This document shows, piece by piece, positions 23,675 through 32,735 of a stretch of 64,000 nucleotides of DNA. The first letter of the stretch is position 1, and the number at the start of each line of letters is the position of its first letter. The position numbers and the translations under genes were made by a program. Source of the DNA: Phascolarctobacterium sp. (lineage in GTDB: Bacteria; Bacillota; Negativicutes; Acidaminococcales; Acidaminococcaceae); the NCBI GenBank assembly GCA_020024105.1, contig JAHHUH010000006.1, positions 18,530-82,529 on the forward strand. Reading direction: 5' to 3'. Under the pieces are notes generated by a model that saw only the letters and a program-made list of their open reading frames with translations, was not told where the DNA came from and ran no database searches.

Positions 23675-23780
23675 TGTTCCATTTCCTTCATTCAAAATAT
23701 CTGACTTTGATAGTATACTAGATACGCAAAATGTTGTCAAGTATTTTTACTTGTCAGTCTTAAATAATTTTGCGGTCAGC

Positions 23781-24698
23781 TTATTTGTCAGTATCAAATA
23801 AGGCTTCTACAAATTTATCGGGCTCAAAGGGACGGAAGTCCATAATTCCTTCGCCTACGCCAATCCATTTTACGGGCAGGCCCAGCTCCTCCTTAATGGC
23901 GATAACCACGCCACCCTTGGCGGTGCCGTCCAGCTTGGTCAGGACTACGCCGGTAACATTGGCGGTTTCCATAAAGACCTTGGCCTGGTTGATGGCATTC
24001 TGACCGGTGGTTGCATCCAGAACCAGAAAGGTTTCGTGGGGAGCCTCCGGAATTTCCCTCTTGATGATGCGGTGGATTTTTTCCAGCTCGTTCATCAGAT
24101 TACTCTTATTGTGCAGACGACCTGCGGTATCAATGAAGAGGATATCCGCCTTACGGGCAATGGCAGCCTTCACGGCATCAAATACGACGGCAGCTGGGTC
24201 CGCACCCTCGGCATGACGGATAACGTCGCAGTTAGCACGCTCGCCCCAGATCTGCAGCTGCTCGGAGGCAGCAGCTCTGAATGTATCACCGGCAGCCAGC
24301 ACGACCTTATAGTTGAAGAGGGTAAAATAATTAGCTAATTTACCGATGGTGGTGGTCTTGCCCACGCCATTGACACCTACTACCAGGATAACCGTAGGCT
24401 TCGCACCGATACGGGTACGCTGGCCACTGTCAGCCAGCATTTCGGAGAGGTATTTTTTCAGGAAGGGCATAACCTCCTCGGTGCCCTTGATTTCATTCTT
24501 CTTCGCTGCCTGACGTACAGCCGTAATCAGCTTTTCGGTGGTCTTGACACCTACGTCGGCGGAAATGAGGATCATCTCTAATTCTTCCAGAAAGTCCTCG
24601 TCAATTTTGGTGGAAAAGCTGACCAGCTCCTGGATTCTGTCGGTAAAATTCTTTCTCGTTTTACTCAGGCCTGCTTTTAATTTGTCAAAAAATCCCAT
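23781..24698 (-). CDS. ftsY: Signal recognition particle receptor FtsY
   Basis: A 305-residue SRP-type GTPase with only a short N-terminal extension: N domain 10-95, then Walker A GVNGVGKTTT (108-117), DTFRAAASEQL, DTAGRLHN, TKLDGTAKGG and a C-terminal WIGVGEGIMDFRPF motif. It docks ribosome-bound Ffh at the membrane. There is no acidic A domain, as in many Firmicutes. It lies 5 bases downstream of smc. Confidence 0.96.
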   Translation of the reverse strand: MGFFDKLKAGLSKTRKNFTDRIQELVSFSTKIDEDFLEELEMILISADVGVKTTEKLITAVRQAAKKNEIKGTEEVMPFLKKYLSEMLADSGQRTRIGAKPTVILVVGVNGVGKTTTIGKLANYFTLFNYKVVLAAGDTFRAAASEQLQIWGERANCDVIRHAEGADPAAVVFDAVKAAIARKADILFIDTAGRLHNKSNLMNELEKIHRIIKREIPEAPHETFLVLDATTGQNAINQAKVFMETANVTGVVLTKLDGTAKGGVVIAIKEELGLPVKWIGVGEGIMDFRPFEPDKFVEALFDTDK

Positions 24699-24703
24699 AA
24701 TCC

Positions 24704-27700
24704 TTACTCCTTTGTACTAATCTTTACTGAAAGTAATTTGGAGACACCCGATTCCTCCATGGTAATACCGTACATGGTATCAGCACATTCCATGGTGCCC
24801 TTGCGGTGGGTAATGATGATGAACTGGGTATCACGAGCATAATCTCGTAAAAAATTAGAAAATCTTACTATATTAGCATCATCCAGGGCCGCATCAATCT
24901 CATCCAGAATGCAGAATGGTGCCGGCTGATAGCTGAGCAGCGCAAACAGCAGTGCAATAACCGTCAGGGCTCTTTCGCCACCGGACATCAGATAAAGGCT
25001 CTGCAGCTTCTTACCCGGAGGCTGCACCTCGATATTGATACCTGAATGTAATATATCCTCAGGATCAGCCAGCTTCAGCACCGCCGTACCACCACCGAAA
25101 AGCTTCTGATAGCAGCCGGCAAAATAGCCGTTAATCTGCTGAAAGGCTTCCTTAAATTTCTTTGTCATGCCTGTGTTGATCTGGCCGATAACGGTCTCCA
25201 GATTCTCCTTAGCCCGGCACAGGTCATCGTACTGCTGGTTCAGAAATTCGCTTCGCTCCTTGACAGCCTGATATTCCTCCAGGGCCGCCGGATTAACCGG
25301 GCCCAGAACCGTAATTTCCTGCTGCAGCTGCTTTTCCCGCCGCTGTAATGCCGGAGCGTCAAGGTCCAGCAGCTCCTCGGCTGCCGCTTCCTCCTCCGTC
25401 AGCTGGTACACACTGGTCAGCTGCTCTCTGGCATGGTCATAGTCGCTATTCTGACGGGAAAGTTCCAAATCCACATTACGGACCCGGCCCTCACTGAGGC
25501 TACTGCTATGCCGAGCCTCCTGTACGGCCTCCTCCGCCTGCTGCAGCTCCTCCTGCAGGCCGGACTTCTGCTCCAGATAGCGCTGTCGTCCACCTACGGT
25601 CTGCTGCAGCTGGGCCAGCTGGCGTTCCAGCTCCTGCCGTCCCTGCAACTGCTCCTCATCGCACTGCTGCAGCTCCTGTACCAGATGGGCAGCCTCCTCC
25701 TGATTGGCAGTAAGCTCCTTCCGCAGACGGAGATTTTCTTCATCCAGATTGCGGATGCTGTCACTGACATAGCCGGTTTTGGCAGCGGAGGTTTCCTGCT
25801 CCAGCTGAGCATCCCGCAGCTGATTAGCGACTGCGGCCAGCTTGGAATTTTCCTGGGCTACCCGCTGCTTGAGCTGCTGGAGTGCTTCCTTAGCCGCCAC
25901 ATCCTGGCTTTCCCGCTGCTGCAGCTGTTCACGCAGAGCCTTGACCTCATCCCGCTGGGCCAGATAGGCCTGAGCCAGCTCAGTGCGCTTATTCAACAGC
26001 TCCTCCAGCTGGGCTCCGGCTGCCAGCTGCTCCTTATGCAGATGGTCCGCCTTGATCAGCAGGCTATTAGCCAGCAGCTTCTTCTGCTGTACCTGCTCCA
26101 CGGTCTGCTGCAGCTTTTGCGTCAGACGGCTCTGGTCCGCCTCCACGGCCTCCACCTGCTCCTGCAGGCTGAGCAGCTTGCCATGCCATTCCTCCGCCTG
26201 GGCGACAGCTTGGTCGATTTCCCGCTGTCGGCTTAAATAGCCCTCCTTCTGACGTCGGCTGCCGCCGGTCAGGCTACCACCGGCCTTCAGCAGCTCGCCC
26301 TCCAGGGTAACCAGGTTAAATTTATACTTGGCCCGCTTGGCTACGGCCAGGGCCACATCCATATCCTCCACAATGAGGATATGTCCCAGTAAAAAGCTGA
26401 TGGCGTTGGCCAGACGGGGCTCATAGCTGACCAGGTCCACAGCCCAGCCACATACGCCGGGCTCCTTGGCCAGCTGCTGCTCCACTTCGCTCAGCTGACG
26501 GGGACGGACTATATCTAGGGGCAGGAAGGTAGCCCGTCCTAATTTATGCTGCTTCAGATAATTGATGGCAGCTTTGGCTGTCGCCGCATCCTCCGTAAGC
26601 AGATTCTGCGCACCACCGCCCAAAGCTACCTCCATAGCCGTTACATACAGGGGGTCCATGCTCAGCAGCTCCGCTGCCACACCGATAATCCGGGGTCGCC
26701 AGGACTCCCTGCTGGTCAGGATGCTCCTGGTACCATGGTCAAAGCCCTCGTAGGCCTGCTGCAGCTTCCGCAGGGATTCCTCCCTGGTTGTCGCTGTGGT
26801 CAGCTGGGCCTGATACTGGAGCTGTTTAGCGTGGAGGCTCTTCAGCTCCTCCTCCGTCTGATTCAGCTGGCGCTGCAGCTCTGCTAATTCGTCAGCCAGG
26901 CGCTGCCCCTCATGGTCATTACGGGCTTTTTCCCCCAGCACCTGCTGGTAGTCCTGCTCCCGTTGGGCCTGCTCGGTCTCCTGCTCCTGCAGCTGCTGCT
27001 TCAGCTCCTCCCGCTGGCGGACCCGCTCCTCCTGCAGCCTTTCCAGGCCTTGCAGGCTATTGCGCAGCTCCAGCAGCTTTTGTAAATCTGTAAAGAAGCT
27101 GGCCTGTAGGGTGGAGTTTTCCTCCTGCACCTGGTGCAGCACCGCCTCCTGGGCCGTCTTGGCCTCAGCCAGCTGCCTAGCCTTAATTTCTGCGGCCAGA
27201 CGCTGCTTGTCCAAGGTGTCGAATTCGACTACCAGCTCCTGCAGCTTCGCCTCCAGTCCCTGGGACTGCTCCTCCAGCTTGCCATTCTGCTTGGTCAGGC
27301 GCTCCTGGGCCTTCCGGTTCTGCTGCTTTCTCTCCTCCAAGACGGCCTGGCTGCCCCGCAACTTTTCAATGGCGGTTTCCTGGTCGCGGATTTCGTCCTG
27401 CAGCTTGCTGTAGCCCTCGCCCAGCTGGTCCAGCTGAAGCTGGATGGCACTGGCCTGGGCTTCCTTTTGGCTAAGCTGGACCAGCTCCTGGGAATAGGCC
27501 GCCTCCAGCTCTGCCTTCTGGGCCAGCAGTCGGCTTCTGACCTGTTCCATGCCCTGCAGCTTCTGCATCAGGCTGGTCAGGGTGCACTGGCGCAGCTCCT
27601 GCTGCAGCTCATTGTGACGCAGCGTTTTGGCTGCTGCCTCCTGCAGGGGCTCCACCTGCTTATCCACTTCTATTTTAATATCATTAATACGGGTTAAATT

Positions 27701-28258
27701 ATTTCCCGTGTCCTCCAGACGACGGAGAGCTTCCTTCTTCCGTAGACGGTATTTGGCAATGCCTGCGGCCTCCTCAAAAATCATTCTTCTGTCCTCGGGA
27801 CGACTATTGAGGATTTCATCAATTTTATTTTGACCGATGATGGACATGGAGCCCTTACCCAGGCCCGTGTCGGCCATCAGGTCCACAATATCCTTCAAGC
27901 GGCAATTTTTCCTGTTAATGGCATATTCACTTTCGCCACTGCGGAAAATGCGCCTGGTCAGACTAACCTCGGTAAAATCAAGGGGCAGGCTCTGGTCCTG
28001 GTTATCAAAGATAAGGGTTACCTCAGCCACACCCAGGGCCCGGCGCTTGCTGCTGCCGGAAAAGATAACGTCCTCCATCTTGCTTCCACGTAGGTATTTG
28101 GCGCTCTGCTCGCCCAAAACCCAGCGGATAGCGTCAGAGACATTGCTTTTGCCGGAGCCGTTGGGCCCGACAATGGCCGTAATGCCACGATCAAAGGTTA
28201 ATTCAGTTTTATCGGCAAAGGATTTAAAGCCGTAGGTCGTAAAAGACTTTAAGCGCAC
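24704..28258 (-). CDS. smc: Chromosome partition protein Smc
   Basis: A 1184-residue SMC ATPase. Walker A is GPNGSGKS at 31-38; long coiled coils lie at about 170-500 and 680-1020; the hinge is around 510-665 (glycine-rich VALGGGAQNLL, FLPLDIV); the signature motif YLMSGGERALTVI and Walker B CILDEIDAALDD lie near the C terminus. With ScpA and ScpB (not in this window) it condenses and segregates chromosomes. It starts a compact run smc-ftsY-ylxM-ffh on the minus strand. Confidence 0.97.
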   Translation of the reverse strand: MRLKSFTTYGFKSFADKTELTFDRGITAIVGPNGSGKSNVSDAIRWVLGEQSAKYLRGSKMEDVIFSGSSKRRALGVAEVTLIFDNQDQSLPLDFTEVSLTRRIFRSGESEYAINRKNCRLKDIVDLMADTGLGKGSMSIIGQNKIDEILNSRPEDRRMIFEEAAGIAKYRLRKKEALRRLEDTGNNLTRINDIKIEVDKQVEPLQEAAAKTLRHNELQQELRQCTLTSLMQKLQGMEQVRSRLLAQKAELEAAYSQELVQLSQKEAQASAIQLQLDQLGEGYSKLQDEIRDQETAIEKLRGSQAVLEERKQQNRKAQERLTKQNGKLEEQSQGLEAKLQELVVEFDTLDKQRLAAEIKARQLAEAKTAQEAVLHQVQEENSTLQASFFTDLQKLLELRNSLQGLERLQEERVRQREELKQQLQEQETEQAQREQDYQQVLGEKARNDHEGQRLADELAELQRQLNQTEEELKSLHAKQLQYQAQLTTATTREESLRKLQQAYEGFDHGTRSILTSRESWRPRIIGVAAELLSMDPLYVTAMEVALGGGAQNLLTEDAATAKAAINYLKQHKLGRATFLPLDIVRPRQLSEVEQQLAKEPGVCGWAVDLVSYEPRLANAISFLLGHILIVEDMDVALAVAKRAKYKFNLVTLEGELLKAGGSLTGGSRRQKEGYLSRQREIDQAVAQAEEWHGKLLSLQEQVEAVEADQSRLTQKLQQTVEQVQQKKLLANSLLIKADHLHKEQLAAGAQLEELLNKRTELAQAYLAQRDEVKALREQLQQRESQDVAAKEALQQLKQRVAQENSKLAAVANQLRDAQLEQETSAAKTGYVSDSIRNLDEENLRLRKELTANQEEAAHLVQELQQCDEEQLQGRQELERQLAQLQQTVGGRQRYLEQKSGLQEELQQAEEAVQEARHSSSLSEGRVRNVDLELSRQNSDYDHAREQLTSVYQLTEEEAAAEELLDLDAPALQRREKQLQQEITVLGPVNPAALEEYQAVKERSEFLNQQYDDLCRAKENLETVIGQINTGMTKKFKEAFQQINGYFAGCYQKLFGGGTAVLKLADPEDILHSGINIEVQPPGKKLQSLYLMSGGERALTVIALLFALLSYQPAPFCILDEIDAALDDANIVRFSNFLRDYARDTQFIIITHRKGTMECADTMYGITMEESGVSKLLSVKISTKE

Positions 28259-28286
28259 TCATATCACCTATTTCTATCCATATATC

Positions 28287-29306
28287 TTACATCACGGCAT
28301 TTCTGGGCAGGCGCAGCACCTGCAGCTTCTCCACCAACGCCTGCTTGACCACGGGCCGGCTGCCGAGCAGCTGCTCCCAATATTCCACATTGGCGCTTTT
28401 CTGTCCCCTGACCTTGGATAAAAGTCGGGGTGGGCACAGCACCGTCAGCACCTCATCTGCCGCTAGCTGCCTGCTGAGCTCCACCAGACGGGGAGTCAGC
28501 TCCTCCCTGAGAACCCTGGCCTTGACTAGCTCTCCCATGGCGGGGTGAAAGGGTCCGGCAATAATATTACCTGCCGCACACAGCTCCTCGTCAGGCTGAA
28601 GCCCGATTCGGATTACCCTTATTCCAGCCTGTGTCAGCTCTGCATACATATAGGCCGCCTGGCCCACTGCCTCCTCCAGGGTTAAAGGAATAAATTCTCC
28701 CCGACGGTAGCTCTGCTCCAGAGGCGTCCCCTTAATAACCAACAGGGGATAAATTCGGGCCAGCTCCGGCCGGAGTGCCACCACCTGGGCCACCGTTGCC
28801 TCCATGCTGGTACGCGTCTGCCTAGGCAGGCCCACCATAAGCTGGAGGCCCACCTGGAAGCCATACTCCCGCAGCAGCTGTACAGCACGAGCTACCTGCT
28901 CCGCCGTATGCCCCCGCTCCGCCGCCTCCAGAACGACATTGTCCAGGGACTGGACTCCTAATTCCACCAGCCTTACCCCGTGCCGCTGTAAAAGCTGGAG
29001 CACCTGAGGCTGGATATAATCCGGACGGGTGGAAAGCCGGACGGAGCCGATAACGCCCTGGGCCAGCAGCTCATCCGTCAAGCCTAAAAGCTCCTCCTGC
29101 AGAGCTAAATCCAGACCGGTAAAGGAGCCGCCATAAAAGGCCGCCTCATTCTCCAGGCTGGGACTAACCCACTGGAGCCAGCGCTCCAGCTGCCGCCTTG
29201 CCTCCACCACGGCCGCTGACTTCTGGCCGCTGATGGTCTTCTGGTTACAAAAGACGCATTGATGGGGACAGCCGGCGTGGGGTATAAAAATCGGTATAAT
29301 GGCCAT
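28287..29306 (-). CDS. Radical SAM protein of the Elp3-like type
   Basis: A 339-residue radical SAM enzyme. Cys13, Cys17 and Cys20 in GCPHQCVFC hold the [4Fe-4S] cluster; FYGGSFTGL is the typical strand-2 segment, and GVQSLDN and GLQLMVGLPRQT follow in the TIM barrel. It resembles the Firmicute family found beside smc or rnc, annotated Elp3/HemN-like, but has no acetyltransferase domain. The substrate is unknown. The start lies 28 bases downstream of the HAD gene region and its stop is 28 bases before smc, consistent with one operon. Confidence 0.85.
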   Translation of the reverse strand: MAIIPIFIPHAGCPHQCVFCNQKTISGQKSAAVVEARRQLERWLQWVSPSLENEAAFYGGSFTGLDLALQEELLGLTDELLAQGVIGSVRLSTRPDYIQPQVLQLLQRHGVRLVELGVQSLDNVVLEAAERGHTAEQVARAVQLLREYGFQVGLQLMVGLPRQTRTSMEATVAQVVALRPELARIYPLLVIKGTPLEQSYRRGEFIPLTLEEAVGQAAYMYAELTQAGIRVIRIGLQPDEELCAAGNIIAGPFHPAMGELVKARVLREELTPRLVELSRQLAADEVLTVLCPPRLLSKVRGQKSANVEYWEQLLGSRPVVKQALVEKLQVLRLPRNAVM

Positions 29307-29309
29307 GGC

Positions 29310-30128
29310 CTATTCCTCGGGCACCTGTACCTGCTGGGTCAGGATCTGCTCAATGACCAAGGCCACGCCATCCTCATCATTGCTGGCGGTAATAATCTTG
29401 GCACAGTCCTTAACCTTATCCTTGGCATTACCAATGGCTACGCCCAGACCGGCATTGGCAATCATCTTCATATCGTTATTAGAATCGCCGATACACATAA
29501 TCTCCTCCGGCTTAATGCCGTATTGGGCTGCTACGGCCTTGACCGCATCCCATTTATTGATACCGGGCTCCATCAGCTCCAGGAAGTTATCCTTGGAGCT
29601 GGTAATGTCAATCTTATCACCAAATTTTTCCTCAAATTCCTGCCACATTTCTTCAAAGTGGCCCTCCTCGCTAATAGCCAGCAGCTTATAGGGAGCTTCC
29701 TTAATATTAAAGGCCTCATCACCGGCAATGCGGATTTTGATGCCGGAAATCTTCTCGTACATCTCCGTCCAGTAGCCCTTTTCTGCTACCAGGATTTCGT
29801 CCCCCACATAAACCTGCACATAGCGGTGGTTAGCCTTGCAATAATCCAAAATTTCCTTAGCGGTATCATAATTCAGACGGTTTTCATATAAAACCCTACC
29901 GCTGATATTTTCCTTGACCAGAGCACCATTATAGGTAACCAGGGGTACGTCCAGGCCTAGGCGCTCCGCAAATTTTACAGCAGAAATATACATTCTGCCC
30001 GTAGCAATCAAAAAGATGATACCCTTTTCCAAAGCCGCTCTAATAACTGCCGCATTGCGGTCGGAAATCTGGGTATCACTATTCAACAGCGTATCATCCA
30101 GATCGCTGGCAATTAATTTGATTTCCAT
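29310..30128 (-). CDS. Cof-type HAD-IIB hydrolase
   Basis: A 272-residue Cof-family sugar- or nucleotide-phosphate phosphatase. Motif I is SDLDDTLLN at 8-16, motif II is LIATGR near 40, and motif IV is IGDSNNDMKM near 215. The large C2B cap between motifs II and III sets substrate choice, which cannot be deduced. The start codon overlaps the stop of the upstream membrane-protein gene by one base, so the two are coupled. Confidence 0.9.
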   Translation of the reverse strand: MEIKLIASDLDDTLLNSDTQISDRNAAVIRAALEKGIIFLIATGRMYISAVKFAERLGLDVPLVTYNGALVKENISGRVLYENRLNYDTAKEILDYCKANHRYVQVYVGDEILVAEKGYWTEMYEKISGIKIRIAGDEAFNIKEAPYKLLAISEEGHFEEMWQEFEEKFGDKIDITSSKDNFLELMEPGINKWDAVKAVAAQYGIKPEEIMCIGDSNNDMKMIANAGLGVAIGNAKDKVKDCAKIITASNDEDGVALVIEQILTQQVQVPEE

Positions 30129-30466
30129 TACTTTCTCCTCTTCCTTAAGATATTACCAATACAGATGGCAAAAACTGCGTAGCCCAGAATAAAGACCCAG
30201 CCCCGCCAGGACTGCTCCAGCTGATAACCAGGCAGGAAGGCGCAAATTCCCTCCAGTCCCAGAAAGGCAGCTGCCAAAACCAGGGCTCTGCCGGTAAAAT
30301 AGCTCAGATGCCGCCCCAGCTCATCTGCCAGGGTGACCACCAGTCCTACGATGAGGGCGCCCAGGACCAGTCCTCCAAGGGTGACTACCTGTAAAAAGCT
30401 GCCCTGATAATTAACTAGAAAAAAAACAACGCTCAGGGTGACCCACTGCGTACATAAAATATACAT
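30128..30466 (-). CDS. Small membrane protein of unknown function
   Basis: A 112-residue protein with four predicted membrane segments (about 6-22, 28-48, 60-78, 90-106) and a basic C terminus (LRKRRK). No family is recognised. AGGAAGATT precedes the ATG. It shares a junction with the HAD gene downstream and faces the divergent yhdT-panF operon upstream. Confidence 0.6.
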   Translation of the reverse strand: MYILCTQWVTLSVVFFLVNYQGSFLQVVTLGGLVLGALIVGLVVTLADELGRHLSYFTGRALVLAAAFLGLEGICAFLPGYQLEQSWRGWVFILGYAVFAICIGNILRKRRK

Positions 30467-30591
30467 TACTAATCTTCCTCCATAATATATTATATCATAA
30501 AAAAGCTGTACATTACCTTAATTTATGTTAAAATGTAGGCGGAGCGATTGCCCTAGGCAACGTACACAACAATGAAAGGAGCTTTCTTTAG

Positions 30592-30849
30592 ATGAAAAGA
30601 AGCGACAAATTTCGCCAAGCTAATCGCGAGGCACTGGCTACTGTATGGGCAACCCTGGTAGTCATTATTTTTTGGTGGGTGGCCGGCTTTGGCCTAGCCG
30701 ACGTAAACATCTCCTTCCTGCAGACTCCCCTTTGGGTTTGGGGCGGCTGCCTGGGTACATGGATTTTTGCAATTCTTGTAACCCTCTTCCTGACAAAAAA
30801 GGTTTTTATTGATTTCGACTTAGACGAGGAGGAGCATGAGCATGAGTAA
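30592..30849 (+). CDS. yhdT: YhdT-family (DUF997) small membrane protein
   Basis: An 85-residue protein with two membrane helices (about 17-37 and 49-70), an N terminus FRQANREALATVWATL and an acidic tail. This matches YhdT, almost always encoded just before panF, probably as an accessory or stability subunit. AAAGGAG precedes the ATG, and the 3' end overlaps panF by eight bases. Confidence 0.82.
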   Translation: MKRSDKFRQANREALATVWATLVVIIFWWVAGFGLADVNISFLQTPLWVWGGCLGTWIFAILVTLFLTKKVFIDFDLDEEEHEHE

Positions 30850-32338
30850 TATCTTGAACCTTCTCCCCGTATTGATATTTTTGATTTTAATGCTCTGCAT
30901 TAGCGTTTATATTCAGAAAAGCTCCCAGAATGACCGTAAGAAGGACTTTGCTAAGGACTATTTCATCGGTGGACGTACCTTGGGCGGCTTCGTCCTGGCT
31001 ATGACCACGGCAGCGACCTACAGTAGCGTCAGCACCTTTGTCGGCGGTCCCGGCATGGCCTGGATTATCGGCTACGGCTGGCTGTATATGGCCATTGTCC
31101 AGGTCGTAGTTATCTTTTTGGTTTTAGGTGTTTTCGGCAAGAAAATTGCCCTGGTAGCCCGTCGTATTGACGCCGTTACGATAATTGACGTCCTCCGGGC
31201 CCGTTACCAGTCCAACACCCTGGCAAATTTGGCAGCCCTGATCATCGTCGCCTTCTTCTGTACCACCATGGTGGCCCAGTTTGTCGGTGCGGCCAAGCTT
31301 TTTGAGGCTGTTACCGGCTTCTCCTACTTTACCGGTCTGACCCTCTTCGGCCTGATTGTGGTTATCTATACCACCATCGGCGGCTTCAAGGGTGTAGCCA
31401 TTACCGATGCCTGCTGTGCCATCGCCATGATTGTAGGCCTGGGCATCCTGTTGGGCGCTATGATGGAAACCGGTGGCGGCTTCACCAAAATCATGGGCTA
31501 CATCAGCACCAATCATCCGGATATGCTGGAGCCCCTCTCCGCCGGGAAAATGCCTCTTTCCCTCTATATCAGCCAATGGCTTCTGGTGGGTATCTGTACC
31601 CTGGCCCTGCCCCAGTCCGTAGTCCGCGGCATTAGCTTTAAAAGCACCCGTGCCCTGCACAGGGCCATGATTATCGGCACCATCGTCATCGGTGCCATGA
31701 CCCTGGTAGCAACCTGGATTGGTATTCTCAGCAAGGGCATTCTGACCGGCTCCCTGGCTGCCTATGGTGGTAGCGTGGATAATATCACCCCTCTGACCAT
31801 CATTGCCAGCATGAGCCCCTTCTGGGCCGGTGTCACCATCATTGGTCCCATTGCGGCGACGATTTCCACCGTTTCCTCCCTGCTCCTGTCCGCATCCTCC
31901 TCCATCGTGAAAGATATTTACATGCACCACAAGCAGATGCAGGGACATCTGGTAAGCAATAATACCGTTCGTAAATTCAGTCTGGTCTGCACCATTATTC
32001 TAGGTCTGATTGTGTATAGTATTGCCATTACCCCGCCCAGCGTAATCTGGCTGATTAATATGTTTGCCTTCGGCGGTCTGGAAACAGCCTTCTTCTGGGT
32101 GCTGATTTTTGGCCTCTTCTGGTCCAAGGCCAATAAGACCGGTGCCCTAGCTGCCATGGCCGGTGGCGTACTGGTCTACTGCGTTACCATGGCGCTGAAG
32201 CTGAAGGTACTGGACCTGCACCAGATTGTCCTGGGTATCGGCTGCTCCCTGGTCTTCTTCCTCATCGGCAATGCCCTGGGCCAACCCCATGACAGAAAGA
32301 CCTTAGAAACCTTCTTCCCCGAAGAATATGATAAATAA
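30842..32338 (+). CDS. panF: Sodium/pantothenate symporter
   Basis: A solute:sodium symporter family protein of about 498 residues with roughly 13 membrane helices. Features of PanF: DYFIGGRTLGGFVLAMT and TYSSVSTFVGGPG near the N terminus (Na+ site), GGFKGVAITD in the middle and a cluster of serines (SSLLLSASSSIVKD) in TM8. It imports pantothenate, the precursor of coenzyme A, with Na+. I prefer the ATG at 30842 (9 bases from AGGAGG) to the one two codons earlier. It follows yhdT and ends in a terminator. Confidence 0.92.
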   Translation: MSNILNLLPVLIFLILMLCISVYIQKSSQNDRKKDFAKDYFIGGRTLGGFVLAMTTAATYSSVSTFVGGPGMAWIIGYGWLYMAIVQVVVIFLVLGVFGKKIALVARRIDAVTIIDVLRARYQSNTLANLAALIIVAFFCTTMVAQFVGAAKLFEAVTGFSYFTGLTLFGLIVVIYTTIGGFKGVAITDACCAIAMIVGLGILLGAMMETGGGFTKIMGYISTNHPDMLEPLSAGKMPLSLYISQWLLVGICTLALPQSVVRGISFKSTRALHRAMIIGTIVIGAMTLVATWIGILSKGILTGSLAAYGGSVDNITPLTIIASMSPFWAGVTIIGPIAATISTVSSLLLSASSSIVKDIYMHHKQMQGHLVSNNTVRKFSLVCTIILGLIVYSIAITPPSVIWLINMFAFGGLETAFFWVLIFGLFWSKANKTGALAAMAGGVLVYCVTMALKLKVLDLHQIVLGIGCSLVFFLIGNALGQPHDRKTLETFFPEEYDK

Positions 32339-32353
32339 GCTTCTGTAAATAAT

Positions 32354-32386
32354 AACCGTAGAGCTTGCACCCTCTACGGTTTTTTA
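32354..32386 (+). terminator. Terminator of yhdT-panF
   Basis: AACCGTAGAG and CTCTACGGTT pair over an 8-base loop, followed by TTTTT. Confidence 0.85.
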
Positions 32387-32500
32387 TGCTTCCCCCTACC
32401 GCTGAGCTTGGCAGAAAAAGCAGAGAGCCCACCCTTCCCCGTACCAGAAAGATCTAGTTAAGGGAAACCCGGGGCTGAACCATTGCAGCCAGCTCCTACA

Positions 32501-32543
32501 AAAAAATCTGGCGCCCCCATACCAAGGGCCACCAGATTTTTTT
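32501..32543 (-). terminator. Terminator overlapping the end of the addBA operon
   Basis: AAAAAATCTGG (32501-32511) and CCAGATTTTTTT (32532-32543) form the stem ends. It touches the stop codon of the 62-residue gene. Confidence 0.65.
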
Positions 32544-32730
32544 AATAGCCTAGGAAGCGGCAGACAAGGTAGAGGCCGGCAATGGCAATCGCTCCATAAA
32601 CCTTATTCTGCAGGCTTCGCTTATTATATTTGGGACTATCCTCACACAGCTTCATCCCATAAAACTGCATCCATAGGGCCAACAGCAGCAGCCCACCGGC
32701 GATAAAATCCCACATTTCCAAATGCTCCAT
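32542..32730 (-). CDS. Small membrane protein of unknown function
   Basis: A 62-residue protein with two likely membrane helices (10-26 and 46-60) and a short polar loop with charged residues. GAGGAGTAGG overlaps the addA stop codon and precedes the ATG, and the gene starts 6 bases after addA, which supports translation as the last gene of the addB-addA operon. No family recognised. Confidence 0.6.
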   Translation of the reverse strand: MEHLEMWDFIAGGLLLLALWMQFYGMKLCEDSPKYNKRSLQNKVYGAIAIAGLYLVCRFLGY

Positions 32731-32735
32731 ACAAC